From: Gimesia aquarii
GTDB lineage: Bacteria > Planctomycetota > Planctomycetia > Planctomycetales > Planctomycetaceae
Assembly: GCF_007748175.1 (NCBI RefSeq)
Contig: NZ_CP037422.1
Location: 6,779,952 to 6,843,951 of the forward strand
Reading direction: 5' to 3'
Length of the DNA stretch: 64,000 bases
This document shows positions 29,101 to 37,174 of this stretch, piece by piece. Every line of letters starts with the position of its first letter. The stretch's first letter is position 1. The notes under the pieces were generated by a model. That model did not search any database, had not been told where the DNA came from, and was given only the letters and a program-made list of their open reading frames with translations. A program made the translations under genes and the position numbers.

Positions 29101-31006
29101 TTCAGAAAACACAGCGAATTACGGAGGTGGAATTTATGCCGGAGAAACAGTAACAGTCCGAAACAGTACAATATCAATCAATAGGGCAACCTTTGGTGGT
29201 GGTGCAGTTTTTAGTGAAGCTGGAATGATCTTGATTATCAATAGCACACTGTCGGGAAATAATGTTACAGGAACAACCGATCGTAATGGTTATGGAGGTG
29301 GGATCTATTATCAAGGTACTCTACCGGTCTTCGTCATTAATAGTACCATTACAGGGAATTCTGCATCACATTTTGGAGGTGGAATTTACAGCCGACAAAA
29401 CTCAGTGACTCTGACGAATAGTATTCTCGCAGGAAATATAGCGCCAGATGATTCACAAATCAATGGAAGCTTTACAAACAACTCCAGCATTGTACAGAAT
29501 AGTATCATAGGATTAATCGACCCCGTTCTGAGAGACAATGGTGGTCTCACCCAAACGCATGCCTTACTGATAGATAGTCCTGCCATTGATGCTGGTGATA
29601 ATGCTGTAGCTAATGACAGTAAGCTCACGACAGACCAACGAGGAACTGGCTTTGATCGTATTATTGGAGGAACAGTTGATCTAGGCGCATACGAAGTACA
29701 AATTTTCCATACCCAGATCGATTTACGAATCGTCAATTCAAAAACTCCCACTCATAACAACGGTGAAAGATCCACACTCCCCGAAAATCTGTCCTGGATA
29801 GATGAATGGAGTGGTTACTGGTTAGAAATCTGGATTAGTACGCCTTCTACAATCGATTTAGGAATTCTATCGGCTGCATTCAATCTGAGTTACAACACTG
29901 CAATTACCACGGCTACTAGAATTGAATATGGTTCAGCATTCACATTGAATCAAACAGGAACGATCAATGATGTGACGGGAACAATTGAAAACTTATCAGC
30001 AGAGACAAGCCAGACCGATGTTAGCGATGATCAATGTGTACTCTTTGCCCGCATTCGATTTGAGTCAACTGACGATGATAACATTGACTTGGATCTTGCC
30101 GGTCAAAGTCTGAATCAGCAAACTCCCGAGTTTGCGATCCACAGTCCAGAAATATTGTTTACCGGAGATGTAGTCAGCGAAGAGATTCATGGCTCCTCAC
30201 CCAATACAAAAATCTACGCAAACCCCTATGATTTAAACGATGACGATGCAATCAATTTCAAAGATCTGATGTTATTCGCCAGCGTCTATAACACGATTCC
30301 CAGTGAATCGAGTTCAGATTATTCCTGGTTTGCTGATCTGAATCAAAGTGATCGAGTTAACTTTAAAGATTTGGTCTTATTTGCCAGTAACTACGGTAAA
30401 AGAAAACTTGATCATCCAACGATCGTCTATCCTCAGAATTTTCCTCATGCCTGGAACAATCAACTGCTGGTCGATACCACTCAGGGTGAGCCACAGTTGG
30501 CACCCGAGACTCTCTCACAATCAACGGCAGACACCGCACTGAATAATGTGGTCGAACATGTCAGTCCTCAGCTTAACCCCAGCCAGAATGAAACGCTGGA
30601 GCAAATTGACATTCAGGTCGTTGACCTCGAAGGCAATACTCTGGGCCGCGCTGTTTCCGGTACGATTTATATCGACGCCAACGCCGCGGGTTACGGCTGG
30701 TTTGTGGACGCGACGCCTGGTGACAATAGCGAGTTCCAAGTAGAAAGTCAGTTATCACTCATCGCCCTGCCCGAAACTGATGCCGCGGGACACGTTGATC
30801 TCTGGTCGGTCATCATGCACGAACTCGGACATCTGTTGGGTTTCGAACATGAAAACGAAGGCCTCATGCAAGACACCCTGCCTCCCGGAGTGCGCAGGCT
30901 TCCCTCTTGGGAATTGAACATCGATCTGGAAGACAACTCCCTGCCCGAAGAGGCAGACTCCTTCTTTCTGACTATCCAGGATGAAACTGAGTTAGTCCCC
31001 TTTTAA
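26117..31006 (+). CDS. Giant surface protein 3: two CSLREA beta-solenoids, cohesin-like, dockerin-like, metzincin cassette
   Basis: 1629 residues. LEDRTLLT is at 49-56. The first CSLREA entry (GTGSLREAIELANANAGADT) starts the first solenoid (about 57-672). A second entry (about 678, with QLSLREALRLANLNPNLDTI) starts another complete solenoid (about 680-1195), so the body is a duplicated module. A cohesin-like domain (about 1199-1345), dockerin-like pair (about 1371-1431) and HELGHLLGFEH (first His 1568) follow. The middle of the cassette matches gene 2, while its last part (FEHENEG, DETELVPF) matches gene 1, a mosaic pattern. Each solenoid closes with a DPILRDNGGPTKTHALL-type end cap typical of choice-of-anchor-Q proteins. 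Presumed secreted adhesin-like protein. Confidence 0.93.
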   Translation: MFRFRWLSSLKDKLRIPHSRNRRNCRKQNRRVQAPFAQASVSKFVTESLEDRTLLTAFTVVNTNDSGTGSLREAIELANANAGADTITFDASLSGQSIVLTNELIITDDLTITGLGADQLTLDGNKNSRIFDIDDGNTNTSILVEFSSLNLTNGFSDYGGAVRNSETLSIVDSTITKNEGQFFGGGIYTKEGDLSVFNSTITENQSSHGGGIYSNNGTLIVKNSNVSNNDVTTYGGGIYYQNEFEIANSSSSISDSIFSENKAVSGGGIYISPGSLTVSQSNFSLNEASDGAGIFSRGGILTVDGSTFSENTASDPRYFGSGGGIYSTFYGSLRVSDSLFSGNTATRFGGGIFNTISDVHLVSNSTFIQNSARNGGGIYNTIATMTVIDGTFIENEATADGGGIHHATNSHHPEIYEVVISQSHFSKNHAKSHGGGINIVSGIMSISESTFIENSAMNSGGGVYNNLAALTVEDSTFNKNTATRTAGGIGNRGTLSILRSTLTENTTGISGGAVFNNSTGRVTITNTTLSGNNSSNVGGGLYSYSSGNLSLTVINSTIVLNSATNQGGGIYSHFVTPAITNSLIAGNIADSTPEVYGSHIGNSNIIQDSIDGLIDPILRDNGGPTKTHALLAGSDAINAGDNNAGINAGLITDQRSSLFERFSENAIDIGAFEFQALSLVVDTTSDLENNDFSPGQLSLREALRLANLNPNLDTITFDATLTGQTITLTEELLISDDLTIIGLGADQLTIDGNQNSRIFYVDDNNWNATINVEINGLTLTNGYAANGGAIHNKEILTISNSMISENEAINNGGGIHHIKGTLTVTNTTFTKNLSIDGGGIYNNLGTVTVTNSTFLENTATTTQGQGGGIFSSNGSLDVIDSTFLRNSAPVWGGGIFTRLSPLMVMRSTFSENSGSNGGGAIYHSQKSMIVKQSSFSNNLATKPATNSDGGAIANYFSQEETVEITNCSFLGNSAGYRGGAVANLGGNMLISDCSFSENTANYGGGIYAGETVTVRNSTISINRATFGGGAVFSEAGMILIINSTLSGNNVTGTTDRNGYGGGIYYQGTLPVFVINSTITGNSASHFGGGIYSRQNSVTLTNSILAGNIAPDDSQINGSFTNNSSIVQNSIIGLIDPVLRDNGGLTQTHALLIDSPAIDAGDNAVANDSKLTTDQRGTGFDRIIGGTVDLGAYEVQIFHTQIDLRIVNSKTPTHNNGERSTLPENLSWIDEWSGYWLEIWISTPSTIDLGILSAAFNLSYNTAITTATRIEYGSAFTLNQTGTINDVTGTIENLSAETSQTDVSDDQCVLFARIRFESTDDDNIDLDLAGQSLNQQTPEFAIHSPEILFTGDVVSEEIHGSSPNTKIYANPYDLNDDDAINFKDLMLFASVYNTIPSESSSDYSWFADLNQSDRVNFKDLVLFASNYGKRKLDHPTIVYPQNFPHAWNNQLLVDTTQGEPQLAPETLSQSTADTALNNVVEHVSPQLNPSQNETLEQIDIQVVDLEGNTLGRAVSGTIYIDANAAGYGWFVDATPGDNSEFQVESQLSLIALPETDAAGHVDLWSVIMHELGHLLGFEHENEGLMQDTLPPGVRRLPSWELNIDLEDNSLPEEADSFFLTIQDETELVPF
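30224..31006 (+). repeat. C-terminal cassette, copy 3
   Basis: Aligns gap-free to 25161-25943 (offset 5063). Here the similarity ends shortly after the stop codon; the spacer before gene 4 is different. Confidence 0.9.
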
Positions 31007-31193
31007 AGTGATCAAAACGTCACAAGTCTTTTGACTCGTGCATATAGAGGTTTCTACGAAGAAAAAGTTCCCATCACTGTAATCACATTCTTTACCCCAC
31101 AAAAACCCGGTGTTTTCATTGGTTCATGATTGCTATTAGTCCACACCGAGGTAGTATATATATTCGAAAATTTCTTGACAAAAGACCTACCCG

Positions 31194-31206
31194 ATCCCCA
31201 CCGGAT
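31194..31206 (+). promoter_or_regulatory. Start-proximal hairpin before giant gene 4
   Basis: ATCC (31194-31197) can pair with GGAT (31203-31206) around a 5-base loop, 9 bases before the ATG at 31216. An ACCTAC box just upstream (31186-31192) is also shared with gene 2 (ACCTAC) and gene 3 (ACCTAA), although the rest of the spacer is unrelated. Confidence 0.38.
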
Positions 31207-31215
31207 ATTTCCCAT

Positions 31216-34200
31216 ATGTTTCAATTCAACTGGCTTACTTCTTTGTCAAACAGGCTACGCGCTGGCTCTACCAGACGCATTAAATCACAGCGAAAACATT
31301 CTCGGCTGCGAAGCTTCCGAGAAGCAACCGCTTTCGTTTCCCGAACTGCTGCAGAAAGGTTAGAAGACCGTACCCTATTAACGGTATTCACGGTTGTGAA
31401 TACCAACGACTCCGGTACCGGCAGTCTTAGAGAAGCAATCGAGTTGGCAAACGTGAATGTCGGCGCGGACACTATTTCGTTCGACGCCGCGCTTGCTGGT
31501 CAGACAATTATTCTTGATAGTGAGCTGCTGATTTCCGATGACCTGACGATTAATGGTCTTGGCGCAGATCAACTCACTCTTGATGCTAGTGGCGATAACC
31601 GCATCTTCAATATCAATGATGGAGACGCGGAGACAACCATCAATGTTGATATCAGTGGTCTCACAATGACAAACGGCTATGCCGAGAATGGTGGTGCGAT
31701 CCTCAACCATGAAAACCTTTCGGTTTTTAGCAGCACAATCTCAAAAAATAAGGCCCTTAAAAACGGTGGAGGGATCTATCATGCAGCTGGCTTGTTGACG
31801 ATTAACGAAACTACATTCGCTGAAAACCTAGCAAATGAAAGTGGCGGTGGAATTTATAATTCCACTCAGGATTTAGTTGTTTCGAAGAGTACCTTCTACC
31901 GAAACGTTGCTACAAAAGACGGAGGTGGCATCTATACTCTGCAAGGAGTCTCCAAGTATAAACTCCGCGAACAACCTGAACCACAAATTAGGTACCGGAT
32001 TATACCACGCGGTGGAGACATATCTTTACCAACATATGAAATAGTAGAAGTAATAGTCTTACCTGTATTTCTTCCAAAGTATGACTTAGAATTTAACTCG
32101 ATCACAATCACAGACACCAGCTTCACTGAGAATTCTGCGATGAATGGAGGGGGTTTATTCAGTAATTATACAAAAGGCCCCAGTCCATGGTGGATTGACG
32201 TTATCTTGTATTCATCAATTACAAATGAGAATTCCGAGAGAATAAAATCGGAATTCACAATTGTCGATAGTGCTTTTACTGGTAATACTGCAGTAGATGA
32301 TGGAGGTGGAATTTTTAATTTAAGTGGTTTGCTGGAAATAAGAAACAGTTCCATTTCGAATAACTCAGCAGTTCGTTCAGGTGGAGGAATCAAAAATCAT
32401 GACCGCCTCACAATTAAGGAGAGCACCGTTTCAGATAATATTGCAGGCTCTAAAGGTGGTGGAATTTCCAATTACCACAATCTTTATATTGAGAAGAGTA
32501 CTATCTCAAACAATACAGCTTTGGTGGGAGGAGGCATTGAGGTCCGTTTAGGCAGTTTAACGTTTAAGCATAGCACGCTGAATAACAATATTGCGACATC
32601 TAATGGTGGCGGAATTTATAGCCTTGATGGTAATGTCTCTATCAAGAATAGTACAATCTCAAAGAATCATGCTGGTGGTTTGGGAGGTGGCATATACAGC
32701 TCCGATTATTTTATTAGCGATACAGTAATTCATAATCCTTCTATCGAAGAACATGCCAACCCAGCAACCACAAATGAGGTTGGCTCGCCTGAACTTAATC
32801 CTCTTATATCTACAACTTCCACTTTAGTAGCACATCCCATAAATAAATTGGAAATCACGAACAGTACCATTACAGGAAATTCAGCAGAACAGTCAGGGGG
32901 GGGCATCGTTGATTCTCGGCAAGGGAGATACTCCGAAGAAACTACTATCACCAACAGTATCGTGGCGGGAAATACTGCAGCGACATTCCCTCAAATCGAA
33001 GGTAATTATATAGGCAACACCAATATAATTCAGGACAGTATTGATGGATTACTCGACCCCGTTCTCAGAGACAACGGTGGTCCCAGTAAGACCCATACAT
33101 TACTGGCTGGTAGCGCGGCCATCAATGCTGGTGATAATGACGCTGCTAATGCTGCTGGTTTAACCAATGATCAACGCGGAACTGGCTCTGCCCGAATTAT
33201 TGATGGCACAGTCGATATCGGTGCGTTTGAAGTTCAGGCTCCATTCACACAAATTGATTTGCGGGTCGTCAATTCTAAAACTCCGACCTCAGTCAATGGT
33301 GAGAGAACTTCACTCCCCGAAAACCTGACGTGGATTGATGAGTGGGGCAATTACTGGGTCGAAATTTGGATCAGCTCGCCATCAACGACGGATCTTGGAA
33401 TTTTCTCAGCGAATCTCAATTTCACTTATAATACCGATATTACAACCGCTACCTCTATCGAATATGGTGCTGCCTTCACAGAGAATCAGACAGGCACCAT
33501 TAATGATCTGAGTGGAACCATTGAAAATTTGTCTGCAGAGACCAGCACGACCGATGTGGGTGATGATCAGTATTTGCTCTTTGCTCGCATTAAATTTGAA
33601 TCTACCTCAAACGATGCGATTGACTTGAATCTACAAGGACAGGGCCTAAATTCGCAAAGCCCTGACTTTTTGGTGAAAAACTCAGAAATCCGTTTTGTGG
33701 GAGATTTTCCCAGTGAAGAGCTACACGGTCCCTCACCCACCACACAAATCTGGGCCAATCCCTTTGATATAAACGATGACGACAAGATCAACTTTCGCGA
33801 TCTAATACTTTTTGTCAGTACCTACAATTCTATCACCAGCGAGTCGAGTTCAAACTTTTCCTGGCTAACGGATCTGGACAATAATAATCGTGTCAACTTC
33901 AAAGATTTATTTTTGTTTGCCAGAAACTATGGCAAGAGCAAACTCGATCAATCAGCCATAGTTTATCCACAATTTTTTCACGAATATTGGATCGATTTAT
34001 TAAACGAAAATACTCAGACTGGGCCGTTACTAATTCCTGTCACAGTAATCACCGTAGATAAAACGATAGACAGTCCAAATGAACATCTCGATCCGCAGGT
34101 CGTCGATTTAGAAGGCGATACCATAAGTCCTGTCGTTCTCGGTACCATTCGTATCGACATCAACTCTAGCAATCAAAACTCGTTTGTGGAGTCCACGATA

Positions 34201-34473
34201 GACGAGCAAAGTATTTTTGATCGATCAAGTCAGTTATCACTCATTGAATTATCTGATCCCGATCAAGATGACAGTCAGTTGAACTTCTGGTCTGCTATTG
34301 ATTACGAACTCCGCCATGAAGACGAAGGAGTGGTGGAAAATCCCCTGTCTCCAAAAGTTCGCAGGCATCTCTCCGGGAAATTAAACATCGACCTGGAAGA
34401 CAACTCCCTACCCGAAGAACCAGACTCCTTCTTTCTGACTATCCAGGATCAAACAAATTTAGTGCCCTTTTAA
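31216..34473 (+). CDS. Giant surface protein 4: CSLREA beta-solenoid with degenerate C-terminal cassette
   Basis: The start is placed at the ATG at 31216, which aligns with the starts of genes 2 and 3 (MFQFNWLTSLSNRLR); an in-frame ATG 30 codons upstream has no such support. That gives 1085 residues. LEDRTLLT is at 49-56, then CSLREA entry, a solenoid (to about 675), a cohesin-like domain (about 677-825) and a dockerin-like pair (from about 850, DINDDDKINFRDLILF and NRVNFKDLFLFARNYG). The expected zinc motif is replaced by YELRHEDEG, so no HExxHxxGxxH remains, but the final tail (NSLPEEPDSFFLTIQDQT) is kept. Three non-repeat insertions interrupt the solenoid, one at about residues 246-295. 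It could be a diverging, non-proteolytic paralogue. Confidence 0.9.
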   Translation: MFQFNWLTSLSNRLRAGSTRRIKSQRKHSRLRSFREATAFVSRTAAERLEDRTLLTVFTVVNTNDSGTGSLREAIELANVNVGADTISFDAALAGQTIILDSELLISDDLTINGLGADQLTLDASGDNRIFNINDGDAETTINVDISGLTMTNGYAENGGAILNHENLSVFSSTISKNKALKNGGGIYHAAGLLTINETTFAENLANESGGGIYNSTQDLVVSKSTFYRNVATKDGGGIYTLQGVSKYKLREQPEPQIRYRIIPRGGDISLPTYEIVEVIVLPVFLPKYDLEFNSITITDTSFTENSAMNGGGLFSNYTKGPSPWWIDVILYSSITNENSERIKSEFTIVDSAFTGNTAVDDGGGIFNLSGLLEIRNSSISNNSAVRSGGGIKNHDRLTIKESTVSDNIAGSKGGGISNYHNLYIEKSTISNNTALVGGGIEVRLGSLTFKHSTLNNNIATSNGGGIYSLDGNVSIKNSTISKNHAGGLGGGIYSSDYFISDTVIHNPSIEEHANPATTNEVGSPELNPLISTTSTLVAHPINKLEITNSTITGNSAEQSGGGIVDSRQGRYSEETTITNSIVAGNTAATFPQIEGNYIGNTNIIQDSIDGLLDPVLRDNGGPSKTHTLLAGSAAINAGDNDAANAAGLTNDQRGTGSARIIDGTVDIGAFEVQAPFTQIDLRVVNSKTPTSVNGERTSLPENLTWIDEWGNYWVEIWISSPSTTDLGIFSANLNFTYNTDITTATSIEYGAAFTENQTGTINDLSGTIENLSAETSTTDVGDDQYLLFARIKFESTSNDAIDLNLQGQGLNSQSPDFLVKNSEIRFVGDFPSEELHGPSPTTQIWANPFDINDDDKINFRDLILFVSTYNSITSESSSNFSWLTDLDNNNRVNFKDLFLFARNYGKSKLDQSAIVYPQFFHEYWIDLLNENTQTGPLLIPVTVITVDKTIDSPNEHLDPQVVDLEGDTISPVVLGTIRIDINSSNQNSFVESTIDEQSIFDRSSQLSLIELSDPDQDDSQLNFWSAIDYELRHEDEGVVENPLSPKVRRHLSGKLNIDLEDNSLPEEPDSFFLTIQDQTNLVPF

Positions 34474-34701
34474 ATCGTTTTCCGATTTTCTGAAGCAATA
34501 AAATAGAGCTATCTCTCTGATCTGACAAACCATTCCCTATGGCAACTTGGATTGCACTCTAGTCATAAAATGTGCAATCATACTATGACACGATATTACC
34601 TCCTTGTAGTTTGATTATTGTTTTTGACAACGAAGAGGAAGATCTCTTCTTACGTTGATCAATGCGAATTTAATTTACAAGACTAAGATTCGAGAAAAAG
34701 A

Positions 34702-35112
34702 ATGCAACTGTCTCCCGAATTACTGGGATGGTTAGCCTTCGCTTCGGTAATCACGTTCATCGGAACAATCATTCTGATTCCGATATTGGTGGTCCGAATT
34801 CCGGTTGACTATTTCATGCGTAAAGAACGAGGATCTCTGCCCTGGGCTTCGCGGCACCCTGTCGTTCGAGTCATTCTACTGACAGGTAAAAACCTTTTCG
34901 GCTTCCTCTTTATTGGTGTCGGAATCTTATTACTGGCACTGCCGGGCCAGGGGCTTGTGACAATTATCATTGGAATCTTGTTGGTTGACTTTCCGGGCAA
35001 GTTTCAACTCGAACGCTGGATCATTTCACAAAAACCAGCCCTCCGCAGCATCAACTGGCTGCGACGACGCTCAAATTGTCCACCGTTAGAAATCCCTGAA
35101 GAACTGGAATAA
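34702..35112 (+). CDS. Small membrane protein, PGPGW-type
   Basis: 136 residues with two main hydrophobic segments: about 9-30 (GWLAFASVITFIGTIILIPI) and about 66-93. The second contains LLLALPGQGLVTIIIGILLV, which corresponds to the PGPGW/PGQG signature of the putative transmembrane protein PGPGW family, followed by DFPGKFQLERWI. Family function is unknown. It is convergent with the LRR gene downstream and follows the giant-gene array after about 230 bases. A six-pair hairpin overlapping the stop of giant gene 4 (34472-34488) may separate the units weakly. Confidence 0.75.
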   Translation: MQLSPELLGWLAFASVITFIGTIILIPILVVRIPVDYFMRKERGSLPWASRHPVVRVILLTGKNLFGFLFIGVGILLLALPGQGLVTIIIGILLVDFPGKFQLERWIISQKPALRSINWLRRRSNCPPLEIPEELE

Positions 35113-35318
35113 GTTTTCCACTCAGGATAGAAATGACGGGCAGGGCAGTGATAGCGTCCGTCCTCGATTGCTTCATAATTGAGTTTGAGTAACTCGGGCA
35201 GAACCCGACGGTCCAGCACTTCCAAACTAGGTTCGATGTAACGGGAAAGAACCACATGTACAACAAACGGTCCTGAGGTTCTTTTTTGTATTATCAAGTG
35301 ATCTGATAAAAAATCTGA

Positions 35319-36668
35319 CTACGGTTCGGCATCCAGAAAAATATAGACCTCTGGTAATGCGGCTTCCAGCTTGGCCTTACCTGCAGGCGTGATCCTTGAA
35401 TTATGAGGATTGAGGTATTTGAGCGATTTCAATTTTGTTAAATGAGCCGCTCCCACATCAGTGATCTTACACTGCGAGAGATCAAGACGCTGCAGACCTT
35501 TGATATTGGCCACATGTACGATGCCTGCATCGGTGATCGGTGAGCCAGCATAGCCTAATTTGAGCTCGCGGAGTTTCGTCAAGTGGGTCAGATGAACGAG
35601 TCCATCATCGGAAATCATTTTTGTATCACCCAAAAATTCAAGCTTAACCAGCGAATGCATCTTACCCACATGGACTAATCCTTGATCAGTCAGTGACATG
35701 CCGCCGAGTTGCAGTTCTTCCAGTCTGGGAAGCATCGCCAGATGGACCAATCCTGGCCCACGCACCTTCGTGCTGGCGAGATTCAGAGTTCGAAGATTTT
35801 GCAATCCTTGTAGATGCACGAGACCTTCATCCGTGATGCCCGTTTCGTAGAGATTCAGCCTCTGAAGCTGGTCCATTTCTTTGATGCCTGCTAATCCGGC
35901 ATCGGTAATTTTTGACGCATAAAGTTCGAGTGAAGTTATTTTTTGCAGTGAAGTGAGATGAACCAATCCCGCTCCCGTAATTCTTGTTCTTCGAAATCCG
36001 ATATAGTTCAACTGCTTTAGTTCTGCTAACCCAATGAGTCCCTCGTCTGTCACACTGCTACCAGCAAGTTGGACTTCGCGCAGACGTTCCATGGAACGCA
36101 AGTGGGCCAGTCCTCGACCGGTAAATCCTTTGGCATGCCAGAGATTCAGTGACCGTAATTATTTCAAAGGCACTAAGTGCCTCAGAGCTTCGTCGGTAAT
36201 AGTGATACCTATCAACTGCAATTCTTGAAGGCGATTGAGATCCCCTAAATGAGCAAGTCCCGGCCCCTTGACTTGCGTCCAACTAAGGTCGAGCTTTTGA
36301 AGTTTTTCTAAACCCGCAAGATGCACAAGACCCGCGTCGCTGATTCGCGTTCCCCACAAATGTATCGATTCAAGTTGATTGAGTCCTTCTAACTCGACCA
36401 ATCCGGCGTCTGTGATACTGGTATGGTTCAGATGAAGGTGACGTAGATTCGGTAGCGATTTGACATGCTTCAGGCTTTCATCTGTGAATATTTTCTCGTG
36501 TCCCCGAGTACCTTTATTCCCATTGGAAAGGGTTCCATCTTTCTCATTCCAGAAAAACTTGATCGCCTGAAAATACTGAAGGGCCTGTTTTTGTTTACTC
36601 ACTTCGTTTGCGCGCACCCACGAAGTGTTGAAGATCACCAGCATCATCAAAAGGACGTTTCTCTTCAC
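35319..36668 (-). pseudogene. Leucine-rich repeat protein interrupted by one in-frame stop
   Basis: Two frames, 36159-36668 (169 codons with signal peptide MKRNVLLMMLVIFNTSWVRA) and 35319-36101, are in the same frame and belong to one LRR protein of about 449 codons. A TAA at 36159-36161 lies in the middle of a repeat, after LRHLVPLK and before LRSLNLW. Every other repeat has an ordinary residue there (for example Q, N or K), and TAA is one base from CAA, AAA or GAA. The repeats follow the pattern L-L-L-L-T-ITDAGLVHL, the bacterial/GALA-like type common in planctomycetes. Either a recent nonsense mutation, a sequence error or readthrough. Translation could restart in the downstream part, which alone would lack a signal peptide. 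Confidence 0.8.
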
Positions 36669-37174
36669 AGGGACACCTCGAAATAGGATTTATGACAAGC
36701 ATGACCTCGCAGAACTCGTGACCGAAGCTTGTCAAATTTACTGACAGGCAAAGTATGAATATATCACACGGCTATCAGCGTAGGCAATCTCTCGTTTCAC
36801 CAAAATGGCCCCAATTCATTGACACTTAACTTTGATCACATGAGACTATGATTAATCAACTGTGAAATAAAAACTCAAAGTGGCCGAATGAGATTTTCAT
36901 CGATTTTTGTTTGCGAAACTTGTCACATGTAGGACAGCAAACAAAAACGAACCTTAAAACAGACTTCGCACGTACCCCAAGAACTTGGACCTTTTTTGCG
37001 AAATAGGGTTTTGCTCTCTTCGCACAACCTATTGGATTCAATAGCATAATCGAAGCGAACGTTCCAAGACGATAGTTGGATTGTCCAGGTACGCTTAGTA
37101 TCATAGTTCAATGCGTCGCTTTTGTATGATAAAATGCAAAACTTCTACGAAGCTGAAGAAAGTCATGGTGTTTC
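36669..37174. other. Intergenic region without recognisable gene
   Basis: About 500 bases. Frames seen on the minus strand (36856-37111) overlap each other and have no ribosome sites or recognisable domains. The region presumably carries the promoters of the divergent LRR and PQQ-propeller genes. A short stretch at about 36913-36945 resembles 47344-47376, both between genes, but too weakly to define a repeat. Confidence 0.5.

Noticed and set aside
31126-31215. Longer start for giant gene 4
   Set aside because: The extra 30 residues are unlike the leaders of genes 2 and 3, and the conserved start-codon hairpin lies inside them.
35004-35297. Minus-strand 97-codon ORF between the PGPGW and LRR genes
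   Set aside because: The part outside the neighbouring gene (YIEPSLEVLDRRVLPELLK) looks protein-like and may be a remnant, but it starts with TTG, has no ribosome site and runs antisense into the membrane protein gene.
36913-36945. Short similarity to 47344-47376
   Set aside because: Only about two thirds of roughly 33 bases agree, too weak to claim a repeat family.
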